This document shows, piece by piece, positions 53,693 through 63,956 of a stretch of DNA of 64,000 bases. The stretch is taken from NCBI RefSeq assembly GCF_008080435.1, contig NZ_VRKN01000018.1, positions 16,601-80,600 on the forward strand, written 5' to 3'. A model generated the notes under the pieces. That model did no database searches, had not been told where the DNA came from, and saw nothing but the letters and a program-made list of their open reading frames with translations. Positions within the stretch are counted from its first letter, which is position 1; each line of letters opens with the position of its first letter. The stretch comes from Enterobacter asburiae. Lineage in GTDB: Bacteria > Pseudomonadota > Gammaproteobacteria > Enterobacterales > Enterobacteriaceae. Position numbers and translations under genes: made by a program.

Positions 53693-55233
53693 CCCGCGAG
53701 GAAGAACCTGAACGCCGGGTTGTGGGTTTCATCGTGACACTCGTAGCCCAGCTCGTTCAGACGCGTTTCGAAATCTGGCTCGTGCTCGCCCAGTTCGAAC
53801 GCCGCCAGCACGCGACCGTAGTCGGTGCCGTGGCTACGGTAGTGGAACAGAGAGATATTCCAGTGCGTGCCCAGCGTGTGCAGGAACTTGAGCAACGCGC
53901 CCGGCGATTCCGGGAACTCGAAGCTGAACAGACGTTCCCTGAGCGGCTTCGATGGACGGCCGCCGACCATGTAGCGCACGTGCAGCTTCGCCATTTCGTC
54001 GTCAGAGAGATCGACCACGCTGTAGCCGCCGTCATGCAGCAGGCTCAGGATCTCTTTACGCTCCTCCACGCCGCGGCTCAGACGCACGCCGACAAAAATA
54101 CAGGCATCTTTGGCATCGGCAAAACGGTAGTTAAACTCCGTCACCGAACGACCGCCCAGCAGCTGGCAGAACTTCAGGAAGCTGCCCTTCTCTTCCGGAA
54201 TCGTCACCGCCAGCAGCGCTTCCCGCTGTTCCCCCAGCTCGCAGCGCTCGGAAACGTAGCGCAGACCGTGGAAGTTCACGTTGGCACCCGACAGCACATG
54301 CGCCAGACGCTCGCCGCGAATGTTGTGCTGCGCGATGTATTTTTTCATCCCCGCCAGCGCCAGCGCGCCTGACGGTTCCGCCACCGCACGCACATCCTCG
54401 AACAGATCTTTCATCGCCGCGCAGATAGCATCGCTATCAACCGTGACGATATCGTCGAGATATTCCTGGCACAGGCGGAAGGTTTCATCCCCAATGCGCT
54501 TCACCGCCACGCCCTCGGCAAACAGCCCGACGCGCGGCAGGTCCACCGGGTGCCCGGCGTCCAGCGCCGCTTTCAGGCAGGCAGAGTCTTCTGCTTCAAC
54601 GGCGATGACTTTGATCTGCGGCATCAGCTGTTTGATCAGCACAGCCACGCCCGCCGCTAACCCGCCGCCGCCCACCGGGACGAAGACGCGGTCGAGATGG
54701 GCATCCTGCTGGAGTAGCTCCAGCGCCAGCGTGCCCTGCCCGGCAATCACCATCGGGTGGTCGAACGGCGGCACCCAGGTGAAACCTTGCTGCTGCGCCA
54801 GCTCAATCGCTTTGGCTTTTGCTTCGTCAAAGTTGGCGCCGTGGAGCAGTACTTCGCCGCCGAAACCGCGTACCGCGTCGACTTTGATATCTGCGGTTGC
54901 AACCGGCATCACGATCAGCGCTTTCAGCCCCAGACGGGCAGACGAGAACGCAACGCCCTGGGCGTGGTTGCCCGCAGACGCAGTAATGACACCGCGCGCT
55001 TTTTGCTCATCGGTCAGCCCGGCCATCATCGCGTAGGCGCCGCGCAGCTTAAAGCTGTGCACCGGCTGACGGTCTTCGCGCTTGACCAGAATGACGTTGT
55101 CGAGGCGCGAAGAGAGTTTTTCCATTTTCTGCAGGGGCGTGACCTGCACGGCTTCATAGACCGGCGCGCGCAGCACCGCTCTCAGGTATTCCGCCCCCTC
55201 AGGGGCGGCGGATAAGGGTTGTGACTCGGCCAT
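53689..55233 (-). CDS. ilvA: Biosynthetic threonine deaminase
   Basis: Converts threonine to 2-oxobutyrate, the committed step of isoleucine synthesis; feedback-inhibited by isoleucine. 514 residues from the ATG at 55233. PLP Lys62 is in HSFKLRGAY, the Gly-rich phosphate loop in VGGGGLAAG, and two ACT-like regulatory domains fill the C-terminal third. An ATG at 55236 overlaps the ilvD stop, so translation is coupled either way. Confidence 0.98.
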   Translation of the reverse strand: MAESQPLSAAPEGAEYLRAVLRAPVYEAVQVTPLQKMEKLSSRLDNVILVKREDRQPVHSFKLRGAYAMMAGLTDEQKARGVITASAGNHAQGVAFSSARLGLKALIVMPVATADIKVDAVRGFGGEVLLHGANFDEAKAKAIELAQQQGFTWVPPFDHPMVIAGQGTLALELLQQDAHLDRVFVPVGGGGLAAGVAVLIKQLMPQIKVIAVEAEDSACLKAALDAGHPVDLPRVGLFAEGVAVKRIGDETFRLCQEYLDDIVTVDSDAICAAMKDLFEDVRAVAEPSGALALAGMKKYIAQHNIRGERLAHVLSGANVNFHGLRYVSERCELGEQREALLAVTIPEEKGSFLKFCQLLGGRSVTEFNYRFADAKDACIFVGVRLSRGVEERKEILSLLHDGGYSVVDLSDDEMAKLHVRYMVGGRPSKPLRERLFSFEFPESPGALLKFLHTLGTHWNISLFHYRSHGTDYGRVLAAFELGEHEPDFETRLNELGYECHDETHNPAFRFFLAG

Positions 55234-55235
55234 CA

Positions 55236-57086
55236 TTAGCCCCCCAGTTTAGATTTATCGCGCACCGCGCCTTTATCTGCACTGGTGGCAAGGCTCGCGT
55301 AGGCGCGCAGGGCGAAGGAGACTTCACGCTGGCGGTCTTTCGGTGTCCAGGCTTTGTCACCACGCGCCTCTTGCGCCTCACGACGGGCTGCAATTTCCTG
55401 GTCGCTCAACTTCAGCTGAATGCCGCGATTCGGAATGTCGATTTCAATCAGATCGCCGTCTTCGATGATGGCGATGTTGCCGCCGCTTGCCGCTTCCGGG
55501 GAAACGTGGCCGATAGAGAGGCCGGAGGTGCCGCCGGAGAAACGCCCGTCGGTGATCAGCGCACACGCCTTACCGAGTCCCATGGATTTCAGGAAGGTGG
55601 TTGGGTAGAGCATCTCCTGCATGCCGGGACCGCCTTTCGGCCCTTCGTAGCGAATGACAACCACGTCGCCTTCCACCACTTTGCCGCCGAGAATCGCGTC
55701 TACCGCTTCATCCTGGCTTTCGTACACTTTCGCCGGACCGGTGAATTTCAGGATGCTGTCGTCCACGCCTGCAGTTTTCACGATGCAGCCGTTTTCCGCA
55801 AAGTTACCGTACAGCACGGCCAGACCGCCGTCTTTGCTGTAGGCGTGTTCCAGCGAGCGGATGCAGCCTTCGGCGCGGTCATCGTCCAGGGTATCCCAGC
55901 GACAGTCCTGCGAGAACGCCTGGGTGGTACGAATACCCGCTGGACCCGCACGGAACATCTTTTTCACCGCGTCGTCTTTGGTCAGCATCACGTCGTACTG
56001 GTCCAGCGACTCAGGCAGCGTCAGGCCAAGCACGTTTTTCACGTCACGGTTCAGCAGCCCGGCGCGATCCAGCTCGCCCAGAATGCCCAGCACGCCGCCC
56101 GCGCGGTGTACGTCTTCCATATGATATTTCTGGGTACTCGGCGCGACCTTACACAGCTGCGGGACTTTGCGGGACAGCTTGTCGATGTCACTCATGGTGA
56201 AGTCGATTTCGGCTTCCTGTGCGGCAGCCAGCAGGTGCAGAACGGTGTTGGTGGAGCCGCCCATGGCGATATCCAGCGTCATGGCGTTCTCAAACGCGGC
56301 TTTACTGGCGATGTTGCGCGGCAGCGCGCTGGCATCGTCCTGCTCGTAGTAGCGTTTGGTCAGCTCAACGATGCGCTTACCGGCGTTAAGGAACAGCTGC
56401 TTACGGTCGGCGTGGGTCGCCAGCAGCGAGCCGTTGCCCGGCTGAGAAAGACCCAGCGCTTCGGTCAGGCAGTTCATGGAGTTCGCCGTGAACATACCGG
56501 AACAGGAGCCGCAGGTCGGACACGCGGAGCGTTCCACCTGGTCACTCTGCTCGTCAGAGACTTTCGGGTCCGCGCCCTGGATCATCGCATCGACCAGGTC
56601 GAGCTTGATGATTTTGTCGGAGAGCTTGGTTTTCCCCGCTTCCATTGGACCACCGGAGACGAAGATCACCGGAATATTTAGACGCAGGGAGGCCATCAGC
56701 ATCCCCGGGGTGATTTTATCGCAGTTGGAGATGCAGACCATCGCATCAGCACAGTGGGCGTTAACCATATACTCCACCGAATCGGCGATCAGCTCGCGCG
56801 ACGGCAGTGAATAGAGCATGCCCCCGTGACCCATCGCGATACCGTCATCCACCGCAATGGTGTTGAACTCTTTCGCCACGCCGCCGGAGGCTTCGATTTG
56901 CTCGGCAACCAGCTTACCGAGATCGCGCAGGTGCACGTGGCCCGGTACGAACTGGGTGAAGGAGTTCACCACGGCGATAATCGGCTTGCCGAAATCGGCG
57001 TCGGTCATCCCGGTGGCGCGCCACAGTGCGCGGGCACCCGCCATATTACGGCCGTGGGTGGTGGTGGCTGAACGATACTTAGGCAT
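55236..57086 (-). CDS. ilvD: Dihydroxy-acid dehydratase
   Basis: Iron-sulfur enzyme for the third common step of valine and isoleucine synthesis. 616 residues, full length. The cluster cysteines are in [10 protein letters not shown] and [18 protein letters not shown]. Fourth structural gene of ilvGMEDA, between ilvE (60 bp gap) and ilvA. Confidence 0.98.
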   Translation of the reverse strand: MPKYRSATTTHGRNMAGARALWRATGMTDADFGKPIIAVVNSFTQFVPGHVHLRDLGKLVAEQIEASGGVAKEFNTIAVDDGIAMGHGGMLYSLPSRELIADSVEYMVNAHCADAMVCISNCDKITPGMLMASLRLNIPVIFVSGGPMEAGKTKLSDKIIKLDLVDAMIQGADPKVSDEQSDQVERSACPTCGSCSGMFTANSMNCLTEALGLSQPGNGSLLATHADRKQLFLNAGKRIVELTKRYYEQDDASALPRNIASKAAFENAMTLDIAMGGSTNTVLHLLAAAQEAEIDFTMSDIDKLSRKVPQLCKVAPSTQKYHMEDVHRAGGVLGILGELDRAGLLNRDVKNVLGLTLPESLDQYDVMLTKDDAVKKMFRAGPAGIRTTQAFSQDCRWDTLDDDRAEGCIRSLEHAYSKDGGLAVLYGNFAENGCIVKTAGVDDSILKFTGPAKVYESQDEAVDAILGGKVVEGDVVVIRYEGPKGGPGMQEMLYPTTFLKSMGLGKACALITDGRFSGGTSGLSIGHVSPEAASGGNIAIIEDGDLIEIDIPNRGIQLKLSDQEIAARREAQEARGDKAWTPKDRQREVSFALRAYASLATSADKGAVRDKSKLGG

Positions 57087-57146
57087 GCTTTATTTACTCC
57101 CGTCTGACTATTTAATGGGACGGTGCGTGCCGTCCCAAATTTATGC

Positions 57147-58076
57147 TTAGTGATTAACCTGATCCAACCAGCCGTATTTATCTTCTGTTTCGCCGGTGAA
57201 GAGGCCAAAGAACGCTTGCTGAATGCGTTTGGTGACCGGGCCACAGCGGCCTTCGCCCACCTGGATACCGTCTACGCTGCGAACCGGCGTGATTTCAGCC
57301 GCAGTACCGGACATGAACACTTCGTCGGCCAGATACAGGGATTCGCGGGAAAGAACCTGCTCGCGGACTTCGATACCCAGATCTTTCGCCAGCTTGATGA
57401 TGGCGTCACGGGTGATGCCCGGCAGCGCGGACGAGGTGAATGGCGGCGTGAACAGAATGCCGTCTTTCACTTCAAACAGGTTTTCGCCCGCACCTTCTGA
57501 GATGTAGCCATTTACATCGAGGGCGATACCTTCCTGATAGCCGTGACGGCGCGCTTCGCTACCGACCAGCAGTGAGGAGAGGTAGTTACCGCCTGCTTTA
57601 GCGGCGGTCGGGATGGTGTTTGGCGCAACGCGGTTCCAGGAAGAGACCATTGCGTCGATCCCCTGCTCCAGGGCTTCTGCACCCAGGTAGGCACCCCATG
57701 GGAACGCAGCAATGATCACATCAGTGGTATAGCCGGCTGGCGGGTTCACGCCCATACCGACATCGCCCACGAACACCAGCGGACGGATATAGGCACTGGT
57801 CAGGTTGTTCTTGCGGATCACGTCACGGCAGGCTTCCATCAGCTCGTCGACGCTCTGGGAAACCGGGAAACGATAAATTTTGGCTGAGTCATGCAGACGC
57901 TGCATGTGTTCGCGATGGCGGAACACCACTGGCCCTTTGTGAGAATCGTAGCAGCGGATGCCTTCAAATACGGAGGTACCGTAGTGCAGCGCGTGGGACA
58001 TCACGTGGACCTTCGCGTCCTCCCAGCGAACCATCTCACCGTTGAACCAAATGTAATCAGCTTTTTTTGTCGTCAT
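57147..58076 (-). CDS. ilvE: Branched-chain amino acid aminotransferase
   Basis: Final transamination to valine, isoleucine and leucine. 309 residues of the class IV PLP aminotransferase family. The PLP lysine is Lys160 in AAKAGGNYLSS; YISEGAGENLF and FMSGTAAEITP are the other family motifs. Starts 18 bp after ilvM. Confidence 0.98.
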   Translation of the reverse strand: MTTKKADYIWFNGEMVRWEDAKVHVMSHALHYGTSVFEGIRCYDSHKGPVVFRHREHMQRLHDSAKIYRFPVSQSVDELMEACRDVIRKNNLTSAYIRPLVFVGDVGMGVNPPAGYTTDVIIAAFPWGAYLGAEALEQGIDAMVSSWNRVAPNTIPTAAKAGGNYLSSLLVGSEARRHGYQEGIALDVNGYISEGAGENLFEVKDGILFTPPFTSSALPGITRDAIIKLAKDLGIEVREQVLSRESLYLADEVFMSGTAAEITPVRSVDGIQVGEGRCGPVTKRIQQAFFGLFTGETEDKYGWLDQVNH

Positions 58077-58094
58077 TTTTTCGTCCTGTCACGC

Positions 58095-58358
58095 TTAAGC
58101 GCGGATTTGTTGTGATGTGGTTGTGCTCTGGCAGATGGCAACATGGGCAACGTCTACCAGCTTTGATAACTGACTAAACAGTAAGTCGACCGACCGAGGG
58201 CTGGCAACGGTTAATTCGATACTGATATTCCGGGCGTCAGTGGCCGTCTCCATATTCATAGAGCAAATCTGAAAACCACGATGACGCACCACACGCAAAA
58301 CGCGTTCTAAGGTTTCCGGGTTGAAGCGAGCCTGTACGGCGACCTGATGCTGCATCAT
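58095..58358 (-). CDS. ilvM: Acetolactate synthase II small subunit
   Basis: 87-residue ACT-domain subunit that activates and stabilises IlvG. The ACT core ([18 protein letters not shown]) is visible. Its start overlaps the ilvG stop by 4 bp (ATGA), giving coupled translation. Confidence 0.97.
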   Translation of the reverse strand: MMQHQVAVQARFNPETLERVLRVVRHRGFQICSMNMETATDARNISIELTVASPRSVDLLFSQLSKLVDVAHVAICQSTTTSQQIRA

Positions 58359-60001
58359 GATAATTTCTCCATCATTTGTGAGTTACTGGCACCTGGCGGT
58401 ACCAGCGGCCAGACGTTCTCGAGTTCGTCGATTGAGACATGAAGCAGGTAAGGCCCATCGCTGTTCAGCATGGTGTCGAGCGCCGCTTCAACCTGATCTT
58501 TACGGGTGATGTGCTGACCAGGGATGCCAAAGGCGCTGGCCAGGGTGAGGAAATCGGGGTTATCGGTGAGAGTTGTTTCGCTGTAGCGCTCCTGGAAGAA
58601 CAGCTGTTGCCACTGGCGAACCATCCCTAAACGCTGGTTGTCGAGCAATACGATCTTCAGCGGCAACTGCTTACGCTTAACGGTGCCGAGCTCCTGGACG
58701 TTCATCATGAAGGAGCCGTCACCGGAGATACAGATAACGGTATCGTTCGGGCGGGCAACCTGCGCGCCAACGGCTGCTGGCAGACCGAAGCCCATCGTCC
58801 CTAACCCGCTGGAGGTGATGAAGTTTTCCGGTCGGGTGTAGGTCATGTGCTGGGCTGACCACATCTGATGCTGGCCTACGTCGGTGGTGACAACGCTGTC
58901 AGCCGGTTTACGGTCAGACAACTGCTTCAACAGCAGCGGCGCGTAGATGGCCTCGCCGGGGTGGTCGTAACGCCAGGCGTGCTCGGCGCGCATGTCTGCG
59001 GTGTGCTGACGCCATGCGTTGATATCCAGCGGCTGCTGCAATGCCGGTAACAGCGCGTTGAGATCGCCCTGCAGCGCAACGTGCGCCTGACGCAGCTTGT
59101 TCATCTCCGCCGGGTCGATATCCATATGGATGACGTTGGCGTTAGGCGCAAAGGTATTCAGCTTGCCGGTGACGCGGTCGTCAAAACGGGCACCTACGGC
59201 GATGAGCAGATCGCACTCCTGCACCGCCAGGTTTGCCGCTTTGGTGCCGTGCATCCCCAGCATGCCCAGATAGTAGGGGTAGTCCGCGTCGACTGCGCCC
59301 AACCCTTTCAGCGTGCAGGTGGCTGGCATTTGCGTTACCGCGATAAATTCACGCAGCGCGGGAACGGCCTGCGCCATGCCCACACCACCGCCGACGTACA
59401 GCATCGGCTGTTTTGCCTGCGCCAGCATCTGGCGAGCCTCTTCAACTTCCGCATCCGGAAACGCATCGACATTTTCAACGGTGGAGAAGTGCGGCTCCAG
59501 ATCGCCGAGTGCCACCTGGATATCTTTCGGGATATCCACCAGAACCGGACCAGGACGACCTGAGCTTGCCACTTCGAACGCTTCTGCCATTACGCGCGGC
59601 AGCTCTTCCAGGGACTGGACGAGGAAGCTGTGCTTGGTGCAGGCCAGCGATAAACCGAGGACGTCGACTTCCTGGAAAGCATCGGTACCGATAAACGGAG
59701 ACGCCACCTGCCCGGTGATGGCGACAACGGGAACGGAATCCAGCAGCGCATCAGCCAGGCCGGTGATGAGGTTAGTTGCGCCCGGGCCTGAAGTCGCCAT
59801 ACACACGCCGGTTTTACCGGTCGCTCGGGCATAGCCAATGGCTGCCATCGCTGCGCCCTGCTCATGTCGGCACAAGAGATGTTCCACGCCGCCGTCATAC
59901 AGTGCATCGTAAATCGGCATAATTGCGCCACCCGGATAACCGAATACGGTTTCGACTCCCTGCGCGCGCAACGCATGTACTACCCACTGTGCCCCATTCA
60001 T
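58355..60001 (-). CDS. ilvG: Acetolactate synthase II catalytic subunit (intact)
   Basis: TPP-dependent synthesis of acetolactate and acetohydroxybutyrate; isozyme II is valine-resistant. 548 residues with no frameshift, unlike E. coli K-12 in which ilvG is broken. The catalytic Glu47 is in [11 protein letters not shown] and the TPP motif in [15 protein letters not shown]. First structural gene after the attenuator. Confidence 0.98.
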   Translation of the reverse strand: MNGAQWVVHALRAQGVETVFGYPGGAIMPIYDALYDGGVEHLLCRHEQGAAMAAIGYARATGKTGVCMATSGPGATNLITGLADALLDSVPVVAITGQVASPFIGTDAFQEVDVLGLSLACTKHSFLVQSLEELPRVMAEAFEVASSGRPGPVLVDIPKDIQVALGDLEPHFSTVENVDAFPDAEVEEARQMLAQAKQPMLYVGGGVGMAQAVPALREFIAVTQMPATCTLKGLGAVDADYPYYLGMLGMHGTKAANLAVQECDLLIAVGARFDDRVTGKLNTFAPNANVIHMDIDPAEMNKLRQAHVALQGDLNALLPALQQPLDINAWRQHTADMRAEHAWRYDHPGEAIYAPLLLKQLSDRKPADSVVTTDVGQHQMWSAQHMTYTRPENFITSSGLGTMGFGLPAAVGAQVARPNDTVICISGDGSFMMNVQELGTVKRKQLPLKIVLLDNQRLGMVRQWQQLFFQERYSETTLTDNPDFLTLASAFGIPGQHITRKDQVEAALDTMLNSDGPYLLHVSIDELENVWPLVPPGASNSQMMEKLS

Positions 60002-60084
60002 AGTTAGTTCCCCGTCATAAATCGGGAGAAACAGAATTTTGTGCTAGTCGTCATTCTCTGCTCCTCATTTACGTTTTTTAGTCA

Positions 60085-60119
60085 TAAAAAAACCCCCGGA
60101 CCTTTCGGTGCGGGGGTCT
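60085..60119 (-). terminator. ilv attenuator terminator
   Basis: On the minus strand ACCCCCG...CGGGGG forms a GC-rich hairpin followed by T8. It lies between the ilvL stop and ilvG, and is the terminator that forms when charged Ile, Val and Leu tRNAs let the ribosome finish ilvL. Confidence 0.93.
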
Positions 60120-60140
60120 TAGTTCGTTAAGGCTTGATTT

Positions 60141-60239
60141 CTAAGCCTTTCCTCGTCCAAGTGCAGCCCCGCACGGTGGGATAATAATCACCACCACGCT
60201 AATCACGACCAGGCTAATCACTCGTAGAAGGGCTGTCAT
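60141..60239 (-). CDS. ilvL: ilv operon leader peptide
   Basis: 32 codons from the ATG at 60239, beginning MTALLRVISLVVISVVVIII and ending ALGRGKA. Fifteen of the 32 residues are Ile, Val or Leu, the regulatory codons of the operon. As far as I recall the peptide is identical to that of E. coli. Stalling in the Ile/Val/Leu run sets attenuation of ilvGMEDA. Confidence 0.96.
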   Translation of the reverse strand: MTALLRVISLVVISVVVIIIPPCGAALGRGKA

Positions 60240-60580
60240 TTTCAGTTCTTTTTGCATCTTGTTCGAAGGAATACCTAAAGAGTTATCACAGTTTTTAAAT
60301 CAAACACAAGATTTATTTATGACGGATTTGGTTAGGCAGCGAATCATATTTCTTAAAACTGTTGTTTTATATACGGAAATTAGAAAATGAATAATTTTCA
60401 TTTTTTTACTGCGGTTCTAACCGTCAAAACGGGGCTTTTTACATTCTGCGAGGAGGCTTCCAGGGTTATGCAAGGGTTTCAGTGTGCTCTTAAAATCTCT
60501 GAACAGGCTGCGTAAATTCGTAAAATGACGCTAAACAGACAAAACAGGCGCTGGCATAGTCACACCAGGAGGTAGTGCAA
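60240..60580. promoter_or_regulatory. Divergent ilvL/comM promoter region
   Basis: This 341-bp gap has no gene. The ilvL-proximal 100 bp (for example ACTGTGATAACTCTTTAGG on the minus strand) closely resembles the E. coli ilvG P2 promoter and leader start. The AT-rich stretch at 60290-60410 with A/T runs is the expected upstream activating region, an IHF site in E. coli. The comM ribosome site is at its right end. Confidence 0.6.
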
Positions 60581-62101
60581 ATGTCACTGTCAGTTGTTTA
60601 TACGCGTGCGGCTCTCGGGGTAAAGGCACCGCTTATTTCCGTCGAGGTTCATTTGAGTAATGGGCTACCCGGACTCACGCTCGTCGGGTTACCTGAAACA
60701 ACGGTTAAAGAGGCCAGGGATCGCGTTCGCAGCGCAATAATAAATAGCGGTTATACCTTCCCCGCGAAGAAGATCACCATCAACCTTGCCCCCGCCGATC
60801 TGCCTAAAGAGGGGGGACGATACGATTTACCTATCGCAATTGCCCTTCTCGCGGCTTCTGAGCAGCTTAATACGACACGGCTAGGCTCGTATGAGTTCGT
60901 TGGCGAACTCGCGCTCACAGGCGCGTTAAGAGGCGTTCCCGGTGCGATATCGGGAGCGCTGGAAGCCATACGTGCAGGGCGGCAAATTATTGTGGCCAAT
61001 GAAAACGCATCAGAAGTGAGTCTTATCGCCGAGAAGGGGTGTCTCATCGCGGGGCATTTACAGGAAGTTTGTGCCTGGCTGGAAGGGCGACATGAACTGT
61101 CCGAGCCGGAGGAGTGTGATGATGTTATTGCGGATGCTCCAGAGGATCTCAGCGAGATCATGGGACAGGAGCAAGGAAAACGGGCGCTGGAGATTACGGC
61201 TGCAGGTGGACACAATCTTCTGTTAATTGGCCCACCGGGTACGGGTAAAACAATGCTGGCAAGCAGGTTGAGTGGTTTGCTTCCACCGCTCAATAATCAT
61301 GAAGCGCTGGAAAGCGCCGCCATATATAGCCTTATCAGTTCTACGTCGTTGCAAAAACAGTGGCGCCGTCGTCCTTTTCGTTCCCCACATCATAGCGCTT
61401 CACTGACGGCAATGGTCGGCGGCGGGTCGATCCCCGGGCCGGGAGAGATCTCGCTGGCACACAATGGCATTCTGTTTCTTGATGAGCTGCCTGAGTTTGA
61501 GCGCCGCGTGCTGGATGCACTGAGGGAGCCCATTGAATCCGGTGAGATACATATCTCGCGCACGCGAGCCAAAATAAGCTATCCCGCGCAGTTTCAGCTG
61601 GTCGCGGCGATGAATCCCAGCCCGACGGGTCACTACCAGGGCAACCATAACCGCTGTACACCAGAGCAGACGTTGCGCTATCTGGGTAAGTTATCCGGCC
61701 CGTTCCTCGACCGTTTCGATTTATCTCTCGAAATCCCCCTTCCCCCGCCGGGCCTGCTCAGGCAGACGGGCATAACGGGTGAAAGCTCAGCGGCTGTACG
61801 CGAGCGGGTGATTACAGCCCAGACGCGGCAGTACGCTCGTCAGAACAGGCTGAATGCGCGGCTGGATAATGCCGGGATCCGGCAGTTTTGTTCTCTTAAC
61901 ATTGAGGATGCGGGATGGCTGGAGGAGACGTTGACGCGGTTCGGGCTGTCCATACGTGCGTGGCAGCGTTTGTTGAAAGTGGCCAGAACCATTGCTGACG
62001 TGGAGGGGTGCACTGACATTGAGAGGAAACATTTGCAGGAGGCGCTGAGCTACCGCGCTATCGATCGTTTGCTGCTGCATTTGCAGAAATTGCTGGCATA
62101 A
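60581..62101 (+). CDS. comM: ComM/YifB, Mg-chelatase-like AAA+ ATPase
   Basis: 506 residues from the ATG at 60581, which has a strong AGGAGG 8 bases upstream; a GTG at 60575 lies inside that spacing and is rejected. An N-terminal Lon-like domain is followed by the AAA+ module with Walker A GPPGTGKTM (near residue 217) and ILFLDELPEF (Walker B), then a C-terminal Mg-chelatase helical domain. The Vibrio orthologue ComM is a hexameric helicase that promotes branch migration in natural transformation; the role in non-competent enterobacteria is unclear. Confidence 0.95.
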   Translation: MSLSVVYTRAALGVKAPLISVEVHLSNGLPGLTLVGLPETTVKEARDRVRSAIINSGYTFPAKKITINLAPADLPKEGGRYDLPIAIALLAASEQLNTTRLGSYEFVGELALTGALRGVPGAISGALEAIRAGRQIIVANENASEVSLIAEKGCLIAGHLQEVCAWLEGRHELSEPEECDDVIADAPEDLSEIMGQEQGKRALEITAAGGHNLLLIGPPGTGKTMLASRLSGLLPPLNNHEALESAAIYSLISSTSLQKQWRRRPFRSPHHSASLTAMVGGGSIPGPGEISLAHNGILFLDELPEFERRVLDALREPIESGEIHISRTRAKISYPAQFQLVAAMNPSPTGHYQGNHNRCTPEQTLRYLGKLSGPFLDRFDLSLEIPLPPPGLLRQTGITGESSAAVRERVITAQTRQYARQNRLNARLDNAGIRQFCSLNIEDAGWLEETLTRFGLSIRAWQRLLKVARTIADVEGCTDIERKHLQEALSYRAIDRLLLHLQKLLA

Positions 62102-62122
62102 AAAAGGGGCCGTAGCCCCTTC
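62101..62122. terminator. Bidirectional terminator between comM and maoP
   Basis: Stem AAGGGGC/GCCCCTT with loop CGTA. On the minus strand it is followed by TTTTTTA, ending maoP; on the plus strand by a weaker TCTCTTCATTTT, ending comM. Confidence 0.82.
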
Positions 62123-62130
62123 TCTTCATT

Positions 62131-62469
62131 TTAGTCATCAGACTCGGTGTAGTCTTCTGCACCTTCCATCTGCGGCTTGCCTCCAGACAGCGTATGGAAG
62201 CGCTTTGGACGCTTAATGCGCGCCATGTACTTGATCCATACACGTTCTGCTTCAGACTCCGGCTCACGCTCACCACGGCAAACAGAAACAAACTGTTTTT
62301 CGTCTTCGGTAGCAGGTTCACGCTTACCCAGATCCAGCTCGTTAAAGGCATAACCATGGCGCTCAAGCAGTTGAGCTTCTTTGATGGTGAAATCGCCGTG
62401 ACGAGAGAACCCGCGCGGATAATGTTTATTGTCGAAAAAACGATTAGTCGTCGTAAAGCTTTCCGCCAT
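62131..62469 (-). CDS. maoP: Macrodomain Ori organisation protein MaoP (YifE)
   Basis: 112-residue acidic protein of the DUF413 family, near-identical to E. coli YifE. In E. coli it acts with a short site, maoS, close to its own gene to organise the Ori macrodomain. I cannot pick out maoS here by eye; it would be expected in the 118-bp gap to hdfR. Divergent from hdfR. Confidence 0.94.
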   Translation of the reverse strand: MAESFTTTNRFFDNKHYPRGFSRHGDFTIKEAQLLERHGYAFNELDLGKREPATEDEKQFVSVCRGEREPESEAERVWIKYMARIKRPKRFHTLSGGKPQMEGAEDYTESDD

Positions 62470-62587
62470 CCTACACGCTCCTAATTCTTTGGCCGAGCTA
62501 TTTATGGCGCGGAGTATTAGTTACGCTTGACAGAGTGTAAAACAAAACATTTAAATCATAACGACAAATAATTTTGCGGAGAAAGAT

Positions 62588-63409
62588 GTGGATACGGAAT
62601 TGCTTAAAACTTTCCTTGAAGTGAGCAGAACACGTCACTTTGGGCGAGCAGCTGAAGCCCTTTACCTGACGCAGTCGGCAGTCAGTTTTCGTATTCGACA
62701 GCTGGAAAATCAACTGGGTGTGAATCTTTTTACCCGCCATCGTAACAATATTCGCTTAACGCCTGCCGGTGAGAAACTGCTGCCGTACGCAGAAACGCTC
62801 ATGAATACCTGGCAGGCAGCACGTAAAGAGGTAGCACATACCTCGAGGCATAATGAGTTCTCGATAGGGGCCAGCGCTTCTCTGTGGGAATGCATGCTAA
62901 GTCAGTGGCTTACCCGGCTATATCATTCACACGGGCACCTGCAATTTGAAGCCAGAATTGCACAACGGCAGTCGCTGGTTAAGCAACTTCATGAGCGCCA
63001 GCTTGATCTTCTGATCACAACTGAAGCCCCCAAAATGGACGAATTTAGCAGCCAGATTGTGGGTCAGTTTGGCCTGGCGCTTTATGCCTCTGAACCTTCG
63101 ATGATGAAGGCAGACCTGACCTATTTGCGACTGGAATGGGGGCCAGATTTTCAGCAGCACGAGACGGGGTTGATTGCACCTGACGATGTTCCACAGTTAA
63201 CGACCAGCTCCGCAGAGATCGCCTGTCAGCAGTTGTCCCTGCTGAAAGGTTGTACCTGGTTACCTGTTCGCTGGGCAGACACTAAAGCGGGGCTGCATAC
63301 CGTGATGGATTCCACCACGCTTACCAGGCCGCTGTATGCGATTTGGCTGCAAAACAGTGATAAGCAATCGCAGATAAAAGATCTTCTAAAAATCAATGTA
63401 ATGGATTGA
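62588..63409 (+). CDS. hdfR: LysR-type regulator HdfR
   Basis: Represses flhDC and affects gltBD in E. coli, and std fimbriae in Salmonella. 273 residues from a GTG at 62588 with GGAGAAAG upstream; the start is the one that gives M-D-T-E-L-L-K-T-F. The helix-turn-helix [21 protein letters not shown] matches E. coli fully, while the effector domain is more diverged and about six residues shorter (a gap near residue 112 and a shorter C-terminus). Confidence 0.95.
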   Translation: MDTELLKTFLEVSRTRHFGRAAEALYLTQSAVSFRIRQLENQLGVNLFTRHRNNIRLTPAGEKLLPYAETLMNTWQAARKEVAHTSRHNEFSIGASASLWECMLSQWLTRLYHSHGHLQFEARIAQRQSLVKQLHERQLDLLITTEAPKMDEFSSQIVGQFGLALYASEPSMMKADLTYLRLEWGPDFQQHETGLIAPDDVPQLTTSSAEIACQQLSLLKGCTWLPVRWADTKAGLHTVMDSTTLTRPLYAIWLQNSDKQSQIKDLLKINVMD

Positions 63410-63472
63410 TACATCAGCCAGCAGGGATGCTGGCTGAAAATTAAGAAGAGAGTTTTCTGCAGTATTTCAGGC

Positions 63473-63502
63473 AAAAAAAATCCTTTGCCGAAGCAAAGGA
63501 TT
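63473..63502 (-). terminator. Terminator of the rRNA operon
   Basis: On the minus strand the 10-bp stem AATCCTTTGC/GCAAAGGATT with loop TTCG is followed by T8. It lies 5 bp after the CCA of tRNA-Trp and is the main end of the rrn transcript. A weaker hairpin (63415-63436) without a T run lies after hdfR. Confidence 0.92.
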
Positions 63503-63507
63503 ATATA

Positions 63508-63583
63508 TGGCAGGGGCGGAGAGACTCGAACTCGCGACACCCGGTTTTGGAGACCGGTGCTCTACCAACTGAGCTACGCCCCT
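63508..63583 (-). tRNA. trpT: tRNA-Trp (anticodon CCA)
   Basis: 76 bases, AGGGGCGTAGCTCAG..., anticodon loop TCTCCAAAA giving CCA, T-arm GAGTTCGAGTCTC, encoded CCA. Distal tRNA of the rrn operon, as in E. coli rrnC. Confidence 0.97.
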
Positions 63584-63636
63584 AAAGTTTTTTGCCATTA
63601 AGCCTGCCGATAAGGCAGGCTTAATGTCTTAATAAG

Positions 63637-63713
63637 TGGCGGAACGGACGGGACTCGAACCCGCGACCCCCTGCGTGACAGGCAGGTATTCTAACCGACT
63701 GAACTACCGCTCC
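63637..63713 (-). tRNA. aspT: tRNA-Asp (anticodon GTC)
   Basis: 77 bases, GGAGCGGTAGTTCAG..., anticodon loop CTGTCACG giving GTC, T-arm GGGTTCGAGTCCC, encoded CCA. Between 5S and tRNA-Trp; a stem AAGCCTGCC/GGCAGGCTT lies in the spacer to trpT. Confidence 0.97.
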
Positions 63714-63766
63714 ACCGAAGACTGCTGTAACCACCGGATTTATGCACCGGCTTACTACTTAATTTG

Positions 63767-63886
63767 ATGCCTGGCAGTTCCCTACTCTCACATGGGGAGA
63801 CCCCACACTACCATCGGCGCTACGGCGTTTCACTTCTGAGTTCGGCATGGGGTCAGGTGGGACCACCGCGCTAAAGCCGCCAGGCA
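63767..63886 (-). rRNA. rrf: 5S ribosomal RNA
   Basis: 120 bases from TGCCTGGCGGC (5' end at 63886) to GCCAGGCAT, with the pairing ends TGCCTGGC/GCCAGGCA. Nearly identical to E. coli 5S; the main differences are near positions 12-14 (GCTTTAGC) and 98-100. Confidence 0.97.
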
Positions 63887-63956
63887 AATTCTGTTAATCT
63901 GTATCAGGCTGAAATTTGAATGCGTCGTCTCTTCGCCAAAACATCTTCGGCGTTGT

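Noticed and set aside
55221..56681. 486-codon frame antisense to ilvD
   Set aside because: Codon-bias shadow of ilvD without a start region or recognisable domain.
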